This document shows, piece by piece, positions 1 to 10,205 of a stretch of 25,317 bases of DNA. Within the stretch, counting starts at the first letter, position 1. Each line of letters starts with the position of its first letter. Source of the DNA: Fragilaria crotonensis (lineage: Eukaryota; Bacillariophyta; Fragilariophyceae; Fragilariales; Fragilariaceae); the NCBI GenBank assembly GCA_022925895.1, contig JAKSYS010000790.1, positions 1-25,317 of the forward strand. Reading direction: 5' to 3'. A program made the position numbers and the translations under genes. The notes under the pieces are model-generated. The model saw only the letters and a program-made list of their open reading frames with translations. It was not told the DNA's origin and searched no databases.

Positions 1-73
1 TGCTGATTGGTACGGCTTGACGTCATATTCTTGCATTCGAATCGATCCGGAATTCGGTATGAATTAAGGATAC

Positions 74-81
74 GTCGGGAG
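74..81. repeat. Target-site duplication, left copy
   Basis: The octamer GTCGGGAG lies immediately outside the left terminal inverted repeat and is repeated exactly at 1407-1414 outside the right one. It fits the nTnnnnAn preference reported for hAT insertions (T at position 2, A at position 7). Confidence 0.85.
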
Positions 82-102
82 CAGGCCTCATTATTTTCGG
101 GT
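82..102 (+). repeat. Left terminal inverted repeat of the hAT-like element
   Basis: It begins CAGGCCTCATTATTTTCG and is the partner of 1386-1406, with 19 of 21 bases matching in inverted orientation. Confidence 0.85.
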
Positions 103-1385
103 TTTTTATTAATTTCGGGAATTTTCCCGAAATTAAGGTCTGAGAAACTCCCGAAAATAACGGTGACGTGGCACTTTTCTCTCGTACAACGCCGTGTTAA
201 AAATGGTCGAACTTTGACGGTCGAAGGGATGGTGAAAAACTGTCGGAATTTCAATTCTGAAATTACAACCATCTCCCCATCACACCCAAGAAGTCCATAG
301 GTGCATTGGAATTCAATAAAAATTAAAATATGAAGTGTCCTGTGCAGATTTGTGAGTTTGTGTTTGTGTCAAAAGCTACGTTGGCTGTGGTATGTTTGTT
401 GCATACAACCTTCGGGTTTGGCAATACTGGTACTCCTGACAGCAAACTGCACATGAAAGTGGACACAACATAATAGAATCTTAACAGATCTACCATTGAA
501 CAATTCAAATAGCATTGTGAGCCATCTTTGCAAACATCTGCATTGATTTAAGAGGATGATTGGAGCAAGAATTTTACTGACATCGTAGAATAAGAAGAGT
601 GCAGCAGATGCATGTCGAATTAAAGTAGCTTTGAAGCAAGTGGAAGCAGTGCAACAAGATCACCATACCATGGTGCTGGTCTGAAGTCAATGACATCTCA
701 TTTTTCTTTCAATTGTGGATGGGTGTTGTGGAGCAATGGAGTTGCAGAGACGAATGCTGGGAAATCAATGATGAGCGAGATTCCTGCATGGTTCTTCAAC
801 AAGAACTAAGATCTGTGTTTCATGGCACCAAGTGATATCATAAGAGCATTACAACATCAGAATATTTGCCTCTTGGCAAACATCTGAGAGGAAACATTGA
901 GAGCATTGACGCCGACTTTGGACATGTAAGCCAGAATAGCCTAGTAGTATGGTGATCGTGAAGGGGAAGTAGTGTGTAGCTTGAAAGGCAGTGACAAGAA
1001 GATTGGATGCAATAGAATGCACAAATTGCTTTCTTCAGAGACTGTTTGACCTCTGGCTGACTGCTAGTGTGTTGCCCAGAATGAGCTTGGTGGAATCTGG
1101 CTTTGCCATCATCATTTTGAAAGGGATCAACATTAGGAGAGAGTGAAGCATTACCAACATAGATGAACATCACCTGCCCCAATGAATCACTTTTACAGTG
1201 CACACAAGAACGCAGAAACCTTCATGAGCCTTTCTATTTAGTAAGCAGTCCATCAATGGAACAAAAGGGTGTATTTTGGGCACTTAATGGTGAGTAAACA
1301 ATGCCATTTAGGTAATTCCCGAATTTAATCCGAAAATAAGTTTTCAAAACTCCCGAATTTAGCTATTTTCGTTATTTTCGGATTT

Positions 1386-1406
1386 ACACGAAAATAAGGA
1401 GGCCTG
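1386..1406 (-). repeat. Right terminal inverted repeat of the hAT-like element
   Basis: Its reverse complement begins CAGGCCTCCTTATTTTCG, differing from the left copy at two of 21 positions. The second copy of the 8-bp duplication follows directly. Confidence 0.85.
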
Positions 1407-1414
1407 GTCGGGAG
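1407..1414. repeat. Target-site duplication, right copy
   Basis: An exact second copy of GTCGGGAG directly outside the right terminal repeat. The perfect match suggests a fairly young insertion. Confidence 0.85.
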
Positions 1415-3002
1415 GAAGTCAAAGGAGATTTTTTACCGGTATAGAGCTCGTAATACTGAGGATTCCGTTGTTGGGATGTTCAGGATGAAAAATGGAAGGA
1501 TGCAAGCAGACATGCGTAGGACTATGCATAGGCTGTTCTTAACAGTAAACAAAAACAAACTGGATTTTGTTTTGTTTTTGATGTTGCTGATCTGATTTGT
1601 GATTCTCATCCCCAACCGTTGTTGTCAACAAAACGTCTGAACACTGATTGAGCAATGAAGAAAGAATGATTGATGATCATGATATTGATCTTTGATCACT
1701 TTCTGAATTAAGGTACTCCCTCTCTGGTTTGTGCATTTGTGTAAAATGATGCACCTCAATGAGTGGCAAACAGTCCAAATGTAGAAGTTCTAAATCAGTG
1801 CTTCCAATCTTGACTACCAATATCATCTTTTGTACACCCGGCACGCCAAAGAACAGATTATGAGGTACCAATACAGAACATTGTTGACATTATGAATGTC
1901 ATTAATTCCACATATTTAGCTAATGACGATGGCACATTGGAATTTTTTTCTTGTTGCATGTAAAAATATAGCAAGGTAGTAGTAATTGAAATTGCATTGA
2001 TCAACAGTACAGCACAACCTCAACTGATTTCTTAATTGTTTTCCAATGGCAACATCTACAGGTCAGGAACAATGACAACAAGCATCCGCAGAACTAATTT
2101 GGTGAATATCCAGTATTACAGCATCCAACAAAACAGCAATGCTGACATGCGTTGTTACTGTCAATGTGACCGTCTTCGTTTACAAAGGCTTTTCTGGCCA
2201 GCAGGCACTTGCACTTCTTTGTCCCAATGCAATTCATCGTATCAATTGATATCTATGCTATTCAAATGTTAGGAATATTGTTGGGAGACTTACTAGTGTT
2301 TCACCAAGGCATTTGGTCGGACCCACCAAGCTACTATATCAAAAAAACAAATTTGCACTTATTGCATAGTATTCAACTAGAACAAGCATGTTTTACTACA
2401 ATTTGCAATGCAGCAACTCTTCATGCTGGAACTACCGCTGTTAGCTACTAGCAGCCAGAACAATATCTTTTGTCATTGCTGGTTTTAATCCTGATTCAAC
2501 TTTGAAACCAATCATGAATGGACAATTCACTACTATCGAAAGAAGCAAAACCGCAACGGAACAGCCAATGACAGTTTGATAGACAAATAATATCACCTGT
2601 TGCTTGAATTTGTAACAAGCCCAGCACTACTTGCTTCTTGGTCATTGAAGGCAATGTCCAGAGCCCAATGGAACCTCACTAGCTACCACTAAGGAATGAG
2701 GAGTAATATCCATCCAAAGTCCACAAACATGGATTTGTGGGGAACAAGGTATCAAGTTGGATGCATTGTCACAGTCAGGTGTGTAACTTAATGCAACTAC
2801 ATGCCTCTCTCTACACAGCTCCATGGAAGGGAAGAACGCACACGCCAAGAGTCAAATGCTCGCGAAGCTATCGTGGCTGGTCGAGGAGCCCGGAGTTCGA
2901 CAGCCTTTATTGTGGGCTCGCTCTGGACAGTTTTGGGTTAAGATCTCTGGATGACGTGCAGTCGTTTTGGTCACTTCAAGGATAGGAGCCTTCACGTTCG
3001 AC

Positions 3003-3064
3003 ATAATGCCAATTGCTGTCATCGATACATCGATACTGACATATTCAGGCACAATTAGTCACGA
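3003..3064 (+). repeat. Diverged direct repeat, copy 1
   Basis: The segment starts ATAATGCCAA, contains CTGTCATCGA and ends GTCACGA. It matches 3321-3381 with substitutions and small indels. Nature unknown; possibly a relic of a local duplication. Confidence 0.5.
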
Positions 3065-3320
3065 ACATTTTTGATGTCAGCGTGAACGGGGATACGCGGT
3101 ACTGGAGTGATAAATAGTTTCCACTCAGAAGTTTGTACAAGGACTCCTCCATGACTGTCGAAACAAATCCAGACATAGTCTTTCTGGCTCACTTATGACT
3201 CTATCGGTTGTTGGCTTCGTCTTTGTGAAAGTCCTTTCTGATGATTACTACTAGTAGGAGTGCATTAGAGTACAGTACGGCTTACAGAGGTCATCTTCGC
3301 TGATGCCAACAGGAGGCATT

Positions 3321-3381
3321 ATAATGCCAACGACTGTCATCGACATAGTAGGCACATCGATGCCGGCACAATAGGTCACGA
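3321..3381 (+). repeat. Diverged direct repeat, copy 2
   Basis: The second copy of the 3003-3064 segment, sharing ATAATGCCAA, CTGTCATCGA, ACATCGAT, GGCACAAT and GTCACGA in the same order. No terminal structure marks it as a transposon. Confidence 0.5.
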
Positions 3382-3616
3382 CTGAGGGCGCGATACTGCC
3401 ATCGGGAAGTAGATTCTACGGAGACGGGGGATCATTCTGGAGTTCGACTCCATTCACTGTCATTACCAGCTGGTGGTGGAATGCCTTTTGTGTCACAATT
3501 ACGTGCCCCCATTTTTTTCAACTCCACAAATAACCGGTTCACAAAAATCTTTGATTTCATCTCGCAATTGTCGCTAGTATCTTCCTCAACGAACAAGCGC
3601 TTCAGTTTCCACTGCA

Positions 3617-4429
3617 ATGTCCCCTCGTATTTCTGACCCATTCACGACCCTCGTCAATGCTGCAGCTTCAGAGCTGGACAGCAAGCCATACGAGTTCAAA
3701 GGATCTCTCCACACTCAGTCTGCAACGCCGCAACTTCTCGTCGATGAGGCAGCTCCTTCGCCAGAGCGCGTTTCTCCGACGCCTCGTAAGGTTCCCACGG
3801 GTTCATTCGCAGAAATTCTGATGGGTCTTTTGTTCGACGATGAGTACTCCAAGATTGTGACGTTTCTGCCAGATGGTCTATCTTTTGGAATCATCAACGC
3901 CAAAGTATTCGCCGACGAAGTCATGCCCAAAGTATTGGGTATTCGAACTTTCTCCTCCTTTGTTCGAAAACTTCATAGATGGGGTTTCGAACGCATCTTG
4001 GAAAAGAAGACGCACGATGTTGACGTGTTCCGTCACCACCTCTTCCGAAAGGGCGACTGGGCGTCTTGTCGAAAGATCAAGTGCGGAGGTCGTCAACGAC
4101 ACCATGAAATAAAGGCGCCCGAGGTGATCCTACCTCCACCTCTCACAGCACGTCAGCCGAAGATTCATGACTCCAAGTTCTCAGCATCTCCTTCTCCACC
4201 ACATTCATGGTCCACCCCGTCTATTCATGACGTCACTTCCCAAGTTGTTGGTGCGGCTTTGCAGGCATTGAAAAGAGACGAAGAGGTGCATGCTCCAACC
4301 GCTCAACAACAGATCCTGATGCATCCACACATGCGAGCGAGGTTGATGGCTCTACGACACCGGCAACTCATGGGGTTTGGGGTCTCACCTTCCTTGTCCA
4401 TGGCTATGTTGTTGATGTCAAGGGGATAG
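3617..4429 (+). CDS. Heat shock factor (HSF-type) transcription factor
   Basis: A 270-residue, intron-free protein. Residues about 61-157 form an HSF-type DNA-binding domain (winged helix): it opens with GSFAEILMGLLF, has FLPDGLSFGII at the helix-2 position, and the recognition-helix core TFSSFVRKLHRWGF at about 111-124, where family members have SFVRQLNxYGF. It then continues with a wing and VFRHHLFRKGDW. The N-terminal 60 residues and the tail after 157 are Ser/Pro/His-rich and low in complexity. I see no clear HR-A/B heptad coiled coil, so trimerisation is not evident. HSF proteins bind nGAAn repeats in the nucleus, and diatoms carry large families of them. The first ATG (ACTGCAATGTCC) gives the full domain. 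Its target genes cannot be inferred. Confidence 0.93.
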   Translation: MSPRISDPFTTLVNAAASELDSKPYEFKGSLHTQSATPQLLVDEAAPSPERVSPTPRKVPTGSFAEILMGLLFDDEYSKIVTFLPDGLSFGIINAKVFADEVMPKVLGIRTFSSFVRKLHRWGFERILEKKTHDVDVFRHHLFRKGDWASCRKIKCGGRQRHHEIKAPEVILPPPLTARQPKIHDSKFSASPSPPHSWSTPSIHDVTSQVVGAALQALKRDEEVHAPTAQQQILMHPHMRARLMALRHRQLMGFGVSPSLSMAMLLMSRG

Positions 4430-5719
4430 TCGCCATGAAATACTACTGGATAAACGTTAAATAATTCAAAAATAGTGTCTAGCATCATCGATTCTTTTAC
4501 GCCAAACCTAGGATTCTGGAGGATACGTAGTTCTTCGGTGGGTATTCATGCCGATAAAAGAAAAAGGCCGAAAGTGAATGGTCCATTGGTGTCCATGTGG
4601 TGCAACGTTCATACCAAATTCGCATTTCCAAGGAAAATTCAAATTGGAGTCGATTTCCTATGATTAGCATACGCATCCCATAGCCGTCAGAGGTCATTCT
4701 AGGACCTCGCGAAATCCAATTTCGACATGATAGCCTTCTTGTACACTTGAGAGAAATTTGTGTATAAGCATATGAAAAAGAAGTATTCTGAACGGCCATA
4801 AATGGCATGGGGAATTGTTCGGATGCTTTGGACGATCTCCAAGCCCACCGTTGCAGCTGAAGATATGCTGAAAAGGAGTTCCTCTGAGTGCCAATAACTC
4901 ATCCTAATGTTCTACACTGCAAACTCATGGTATCCTGAACTATAGTTATCATTAATCACAGCATTTTCGTCACCAATTCGTTGTCTCCTGTCCTCATCGT
5001 ATTCGCCAGAGTCCTTGTCCTCTTCGTGTAAACGTGTTGTTCTTCCGATTGTTCACTCGACGTCCACAGACTCATTTGGAAGGTTGTCGAGGACAGACAC
5101 GACGGTTCAAGTTCCTAGCGTTGGCTGTTCAAACACATTAGCAGCATCGTCTACCGCAAACGACCTTTTCCACCTAGAAAGTAGTACTCATACTTCTAGG
5201 ACGGATCGACTGAACCAATAAAATGTTAATGATCGCTAGTCTACTTTCCTAGGAACATTTACCTCCTTTCTGGCCTTGAACATATCTTGGTTTTGACCAT
5301 CCGCATTTTGAAAGTTGAAGGCCGAAACGTGCACTTTGTGTACGGAGTACTGCACTTGATGATACTACTCAAATACTACCAACTATGATCGTACTCGGGC
5401 GAGTATTACTCTGATGAAGTCGATGATGATACAGTTGATGGATGCCGATAGCGTGATCGATGATACATGATACTGAGTACATCATACTACCATACTATCA
5501 TCATATATATGTAAATGATACATCATCGATCATGGATCACGAGAATCATGCCTGATGACGTCCAATGACAGTCCGATGACCGATGACTTTCCAAATGCCT
5601 TTTTGGAGTATTGCCGACATATAGATGTCCCAGTATATGGTATATGCATACAGTATACAGTCACTCCGTCACTCAAATCTTAATCCAAAGACAACATCAG
5701 AATTGCTATCGTTTGCACC
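4430..5719. other. Intergenic region between the HSF and repeat-protein genes
   Basis: It holds the 3' flank of the HSF gene and the 5' flank of the next gene. Short frames are present on both strands, but none has a domain or a good start. A Ser/Thr-rich frame at 5015-5221 opens with TTG, not ATG, and ends at an AATAAA-like sequence; I do not call it. From about 5340 the sequence becomes simple and repetitive. Confidence 0.5.
5340..5590. repeat. Low-complexity GATGA / TACT-rich tract
   Basis: A degenerate tract built from GATGAT, ATGATAC, TACTCA and CATCAT words, including a run of near-palindromic ATCATCAT/ATATAT. It lies directly upstream of the gene at 5720. No fixed unit length could be recognised, so this is simple sequence rather than a true tandem array. 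Confidence 0.6.
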
Positions 5720-6870
5720 ATGGCGTCCAAACGGCTCATAGTTGCCTTTACGATCGCAGCAGCATTGGCAACCTTTCTACTGCCGGATGACGAAGAAACC
5801 ATCCATCGTTCGCTAGCTTCCCAAAGCAACAGCGTTGTCCGAGATCCTCGCACGGTTCAACGAAAAATGAATCAAATCCTTACTTCACAGGCCTCGAATC
5901 CAGCGTCAGAATCTCAAGGTCATCGAATGCAAACGGCCAACACAGTCAAAGCCAATGCGACTTTAGAAATGAAACCTGCATCTCCCCAAGTTATCAACCA
6001 GATTAAGGCGAATGTGCCTAGAGAAATGAAACCTGTATCTCCTCAAGTTATCAACAAGGTTAATGCGAATCCGCCTAGAGAAATGAAACCTGTTTCTCCT
6101 CAAGTGATCAACAAGGTTAAAGCGAATGCATCTCTAGAAACAAAACCTATTTCTCCGCAAGCGACCAACAAGGCCAAATTGGACGCGGCTCTTGAAACGA
6201 AGCCCATATCTCCCAGGCAACAAGTTGGAAATCTTCGTCAAGTACCGGTTGAGTCTCGAAGGGTATCAGGGACACTCAGCGTCATGTCCAGAGCGAGCTC
6301 TGGTCGCGCCATGACAATAGATGAAGGTGCATCGGCGCAAGTCCCAATGACTAGCAACCTTCGTCCACTGCAGACAAGTGACAAAGTCACAGCGCATCAA
6401 TCCAACAGCAATATCCAAGCCCAAGTCCCTAGTGCATTGCAAATGAACACTCCTAAAGGTCTGCTCCTCAAGCGGACGCTGTGGGAGGCGGCGACACTGA
6501 AGTTTCCCTCGATAGGGCTGCAGTCGAACAAACCGCGAGCGGGCAACCGCTGGTCCCGACAACAACAGGCGAATCCAAAGCCTTGGAGAAACCTCTTGCA
6601 AAACAGGACGAGGATGATGAGCCAGAACAGAAGGAAGTTGTTCCGACCAATCAAGATAAGTCAGATGACGAGAATGATAATGCGCAAGCTCTTCAGAAAC
6701 TTCTCCAAGAATCAGGACCTCTTCCTGGTCAAGAAAAGGTGGATGAATTGTTGAAAGCGCATCGGGGTAACCGAGATGTGGATGATGTAAGCAACAAGGA
6801 CGTTGAAAAGGAGCGCGTCTTCCGACTTATGTACGGACGCAGCAAACCGAATAAGACCGGCGAATACTGA
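5720..6870 (+). CDS. Secreted protein with five 19-residue tandem repeats (frame break or intron near 6456)
   Basis: The start ATG has a strong context (CACCATGG). Residues 1-20 look like a signal peptide: KR, then a hydrophobic Ala/Leu stretch ending ATFLLP. Residues 77-171 are five 19-residue repeats of the type KANxxxEMKPxSPQVINKV. The rest is Gln/Ser/Lys-rich; the C-terminus is acidic, then ends MYGRSKPNKTGEY. The opening frame turns non-protein-like after about 6480, while the next frame from 6457 to 6870 reads as ordinary acidic protein. Two explanations fit: one missing base in the AAA at 6455-6457 (CCTAAAGG), or a 95-nt intron 6378-6472 (GTGACA...CTCCTCAAG), which also restores the frame. 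I recognise no family. An extracellular or cell-wall role is plausible from the signal peptide and Pro/Ser/Lys repeats, but is inference. Confidence 0.75.
5948..6232 (+). repeat. In-frame 57-bp tandem repeat, 5 copies
   Basis: Five consecutive 57-bp units encode residues 77-95, 96-114, 115-133, 134-152 and 153-171 of the secreted protein. The core KPxSP is kept in all five. Units 2 and 3 are nearly identical (REMKPVSPQVINKV), so they are the most recent duplication. Confidence 0.85.
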
Positions 6871-7023
6871 AGAAGCTGCTTCCCTTGCATTTGTTTTTAT
6901 CGTGATTCATATGGTACATTTTTTTCTATTCTTATTAGCATTTAAAACTACATAATTTCTATCTCAATTTGCTCTGAAAACTTCGGCTTTCATTGACAGG
7001 AGATGCCGCCTATGTCACCGGAA

Positions 7024-10000
7024 CTAAAGCATTCCTCGTACAACCGCATTGCAGGGGTTTCCTTCGAGATCCAAATACACGAGGGAGTCAACACGGCAGA
7101 CCAGGTCGACAGGCGTTGTTTCCAAACAATTATTCTTCAAGTCAACCCGCCTCAGCTTGGAGCACCGACCGATCTCTTCAGGAAGGGAGAGAATACGATT
7201 TTCTTGCACCAAGAGCTGTTCCAGCATCAAGCATTCTCCCAGCGTGTCAGGAAGAGATGTCAATTCGTTATGGGAGGCATCGAGAATGATCAAGGAAGTG
7301 ATATTCCCTATGGAGGACGGAAGAGCTGTCAAACGATTATTGTCGAGTGTTAATTCCTACGATGGTGCCTCTTATGTTAGAGTTGCTGGAACCGGAAACA
7401 ACATTGCAAGGCGCAAACATAAGCACGTACCTGCAAAATGGGAAAGTGTTCCCCGAAGATCGGTGGAAGCACCTCAATCTGGCAGTGAGAGAGTTTGAGT
7501 CTTCGCAATACATAGCCTCCAAGGAGAAGAGAGCGAGGAAACGAAAGTGGCAACGGGGCATCTGAAGTCTCCAGATCGTTGGTAGCTGAGCCCATTGGCA
7601 TAGAATCCAAATCCAGCATCTTGACCAGCGGGGATACTTCCTCGACTCCCTCTAGCATCTGAATTTGGTGCATAAACATGGTCACATTGGCTTGCAATTC
7701 AATTCGCCTTTTCTTGTCAATGTCACTTTTACGGAATGGGTAGAACAGAGTGCGATCGCCGACCAGTGTGAGAAAATTTAGCTTGACGCCTAATCCTGAA
7801 ACGACGGTCGAAGCATCTATTGACACCGGGTCATTCGCTGCATTTCGGGCAACTTTTCGGCGTGTAGGGAGTATTGATCGGAGCATGATCATTTGTGACC
7901 ACAGCAAGTCTGAGAAAGACACAACGCACAGGTTACTGCCAAGGTATCCCTCCAGCGCCCGTTGCGCCTTGTCGTATCGCCGTGTTGATACTAACAGTGA
8001 TACTCTTAACGCGAAGACAGGAGTCAAAAGGAACATCAAATCAGTTTTGGGCAGGTCGTTCTCTCCGTAAATCGACGAACAGAGGCGATCCAATTTATAC
8101 TCCAACCTCGCTGTCGCTTTTGGTGTAACTCCGACTTCTCCCAACGCCTGCTCAACACCGGTTGTCAGGCTTCCAATCAGTGCCATGGACCGAAGCGCTG
8201 CGCCGCTATCTCTTTGCTGTTGTTTGAAGGTAGTTCGAATCGTGTCCAAAAGACCGTTAACCTCTTGGAGGCTGAAAGATTGCCCCGCAAGATCCTCAGT
8301 CAGCGCAACGAACTCTGCCAATGCCAGCATGCGCGTTGCGGTCGCCCGAAATACTAGCTTCTCGTCGTTCGTATCGTTCATCACCTGCGTGCATATCATT
8401 CTCGATTGCTCTTGGAATTCTTTTGAAGTCTGACAATGGGATTCGGGTTTGGCTATAATTCTAGTCAACACGTCGGCCCATTTCGCAGAAAAATCAGGGT
8501 CGTCGCATTGCCCCGAACTCGAACAAAACGTTTTGTGTCTATCTAGAAGCGACAAAAAATGGTTGATGGAAAAGAGAAGTGTCTGTTGTGCCAGGGCCAC
8601 CGCGAAGATGTTTCGTTTGTGATTGTTCATCTTCCAACTCTGACTCCATGACGCAAAGAAAGTTTGCAGCTGCTGACAAGGAAAAACGTTGCTGTAACGG
8701 AGGCACACCTTATCAAGCATGCGACAAGCAGACTTTCCGAAATCGTATCGCCCAGAGTGTAAAGATAATTGAAGCACATTGACGAGTCTACCCAAAAGCC
8801 GGAGAACTGATTGGTCGTCTAGTGTTTGGCAAGGCTTTCGACAAACAAGAAAACCATCGAGTTCATCGATTCCGAAGACGGTTTTCACCCAAGTGAGCAG
8901 CGTTAATTGTTTTCCCGCCCTCCAAACTTCCCAAATTCGCTCTTGATCATCTTCGTCCATCCACCAACAATCCAGCGGTCCTTGATCATTGGTTGCTTTG
9001 TCACTTTCGAGATCCCCTTCAGGCAGGAAGACAAAGTCATGGTTCGTATCAAGAAATTCGTCGTTAGGTTTGTCTGGAGAGGCCTCGCCTGTAGTATCCT
9101 GTGAAATTTCGCTTGGTGGAGCCGTGTGCACTAAATCGTTGTCCATTGGAGTGTCATTGATCCCTTTAACCTTTTTCTGCGGCATAAGCATTCTAGCGTC
9201 CTTCTCCTCGTCCAGCGAACGTTTCTTCCAATGACGTCGCGATGAGCCTAGTAGGGACATAGCAAGATCAGGTAGTGGAATCAGTTCCTTGATGAGTTTT
9301 TTCGATTCCACCTTGCGCTCCTTAAAATGTTCAAACAAACAAAATGGGTCCCGACAATCGCCGGCCATTTCATATGGACAGAAAGGATAATCGGGGTCAG
9401 GGTCGTCTTTTCGACCATGGTCAGCAAAGCCATCAAGCTCCCACTTAACTACTGGAAATGGAAGCAAACACGTGTGATAGAGTGCCTCTCGTCGCTGATT
9501 GCCCTCGTGGCCTTCGCCATCCATGGATGTAAAATCGTGGGTAGCTAGTTCCATCATTTTTTCCAAACGTTGTCCATGTACCATGGGGTGCAACACCAAG
9601 TGACGACTGTTCTGTTTAATCTGAAACAAGGAGAGGACGCCAGTCTTTCCCGCAAAGGGATTCTCGATGGACGCAACTAGCATGGATGGATCATCATCCA
9701 TCGATGCGAAAGACTTCAGTGGTTGTGAGTCACAATCGTGCGCATTTGGTGTTACATCCGATGGTGTTGTTGTGGTATCGTGATTCGACACACCATCTCC
9801 ATCTCCAACTGCCTGTTCATCGTCATCATGGAGTGACGTATCTGCCATCACGTCGTTCTTGTCGACAAGAGACTTGTCACTCTTGCTCGCGTCACTGCCA
9901 TTGTCTGGATCAACTTCCTTTGCGATCTGTTCCACGACATGAGCTGGAAATTGCTTCAACCGTTCTTCACTCTTTAGCAATTTTTGTTCAATTTCCTTTT

Positions 10001-10205
10001 GCAACTTGATATGCTTGAGTCGAGCCAGTTTCAGAGCGGCCTCATTGGATTGGAGCCGTGTCAGTTCCAAACGGTGTTTTCCCAAGTTATGTTCCATCCC
10101 CTGACGCTGTTTGAGCAGGAGGGCCTTTCGTTTCGATAGTGACTTGAGGACCAATTCTTGTGTCATCACCATTTCGTCTGTCTCGGCGAGAGCATTACTC
10201 TCCAT
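7024..10205 (-). CDS. ZFC3H1-like zinc finger protein with C-terminal leucine-rich repeats
   Basis: Two exons, 10205-7431 and 7356-7024, joined in phase 0, encode 1035 residues. The start is the ATG at 10205; an in-frame stop lies upstream. In order: a charged coiled coil at about 34-94; an acidic Ser/Asp linker; a hydrophobic strip at about 187-205 (ENPFAGKTGVLSLF); a CX7CX4CX3H finger with C276, C284, C289 and H293 (CPYEMAGDCRDPFCLFEH) matching the zf-C3H1 pattern of ZFC3H1/Red1; a long helical, TPR/HAT-like region; and about six LRRs of 23 residues from about 895 to the end (LPxxIGxxxxLxxLxLxxNxL). ZFC3H1/Red1 proteins act in nuclear exosome targeting of RNA. That role here is inferred from the finger alone, and LRRs are not a feature I know in that family. 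The finger call is moderate; the LRRs are certain. Confidence 0.85.
7357..7430 (-). other. Intron of the zinc finger/LRR gene (74 nt)
   Basis: The donor is CAG|GTACGT at 7430 and the acceptor ATCGTAG|GAA at 7357. Splicing joins ...FPILQ to ELTLDNNRL, restoring a regular leucine-rich repeat. Without it the frame ends in an unrelated tail. Confidence 0.92.

Larger units (their letters stand above)
82..1406. mobile_element. Non-autonomous hAT-like DNA transposon (1325 bp)
   Basis: The ends are inverted repeats starting CAGGCCTC: 82-102 matches the reverse complement of 1386-1406 at 19 of 21 bases. A perfect 8-bp duplication flanks both ends. Just inside both ends are several copies of a subterminal motif, TTTTCGGG / CCCGAAAA and variants (about 91-157 and 1317-1396), the kind of clustered site hAT transposases bind. 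The internal frames are short and show no transposase, BED finger or hAT dimerisation motif, so the element would need a transposase supplied from elsewhere. Superfamily is inferred from TSD length, TSD consensus and the CAG terminus; the structure itself is directly visible. Confidence 0.85.
1415..3616. other. Gene-poor region between the hAT-like element and the HSF gene
   Basis: I see no convincing gene. Open frames are under about 85 codons, overlap each other on both strands and show no recognisable domain. The stretch is AT-rich up to about 2700. Near its right end are two diverged copies of a short segment (3003-3064 and 3321-3381). The last part, up to 3616, must hold the promoter and 5' leader of the HSF gene, but no specific element could be picked out. 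Confidence 0.6.

Noticed and set aside
838-1203. 121-codon minus-strand frame inside the hAT-like element
   Set aside because: No transposase motif, no recognisable domain, and short frames of this size are expected by chance.
3441-3455. TGGAGTTCGACTCCA, resembling a tRNA T-arm
   Set aside because: It is a simple palindrome; no acceptor, D or anticodon arm can be fitted around it. No tRNA was found elsewhere by eye.
5015-5221. Ser/Thr-rich 68-codon frame ending at an AATAAA-like sequence
   Set aside because: It opens with TTG, has no in-frame ATG near its start, no domain, and no splice partner that I could find.
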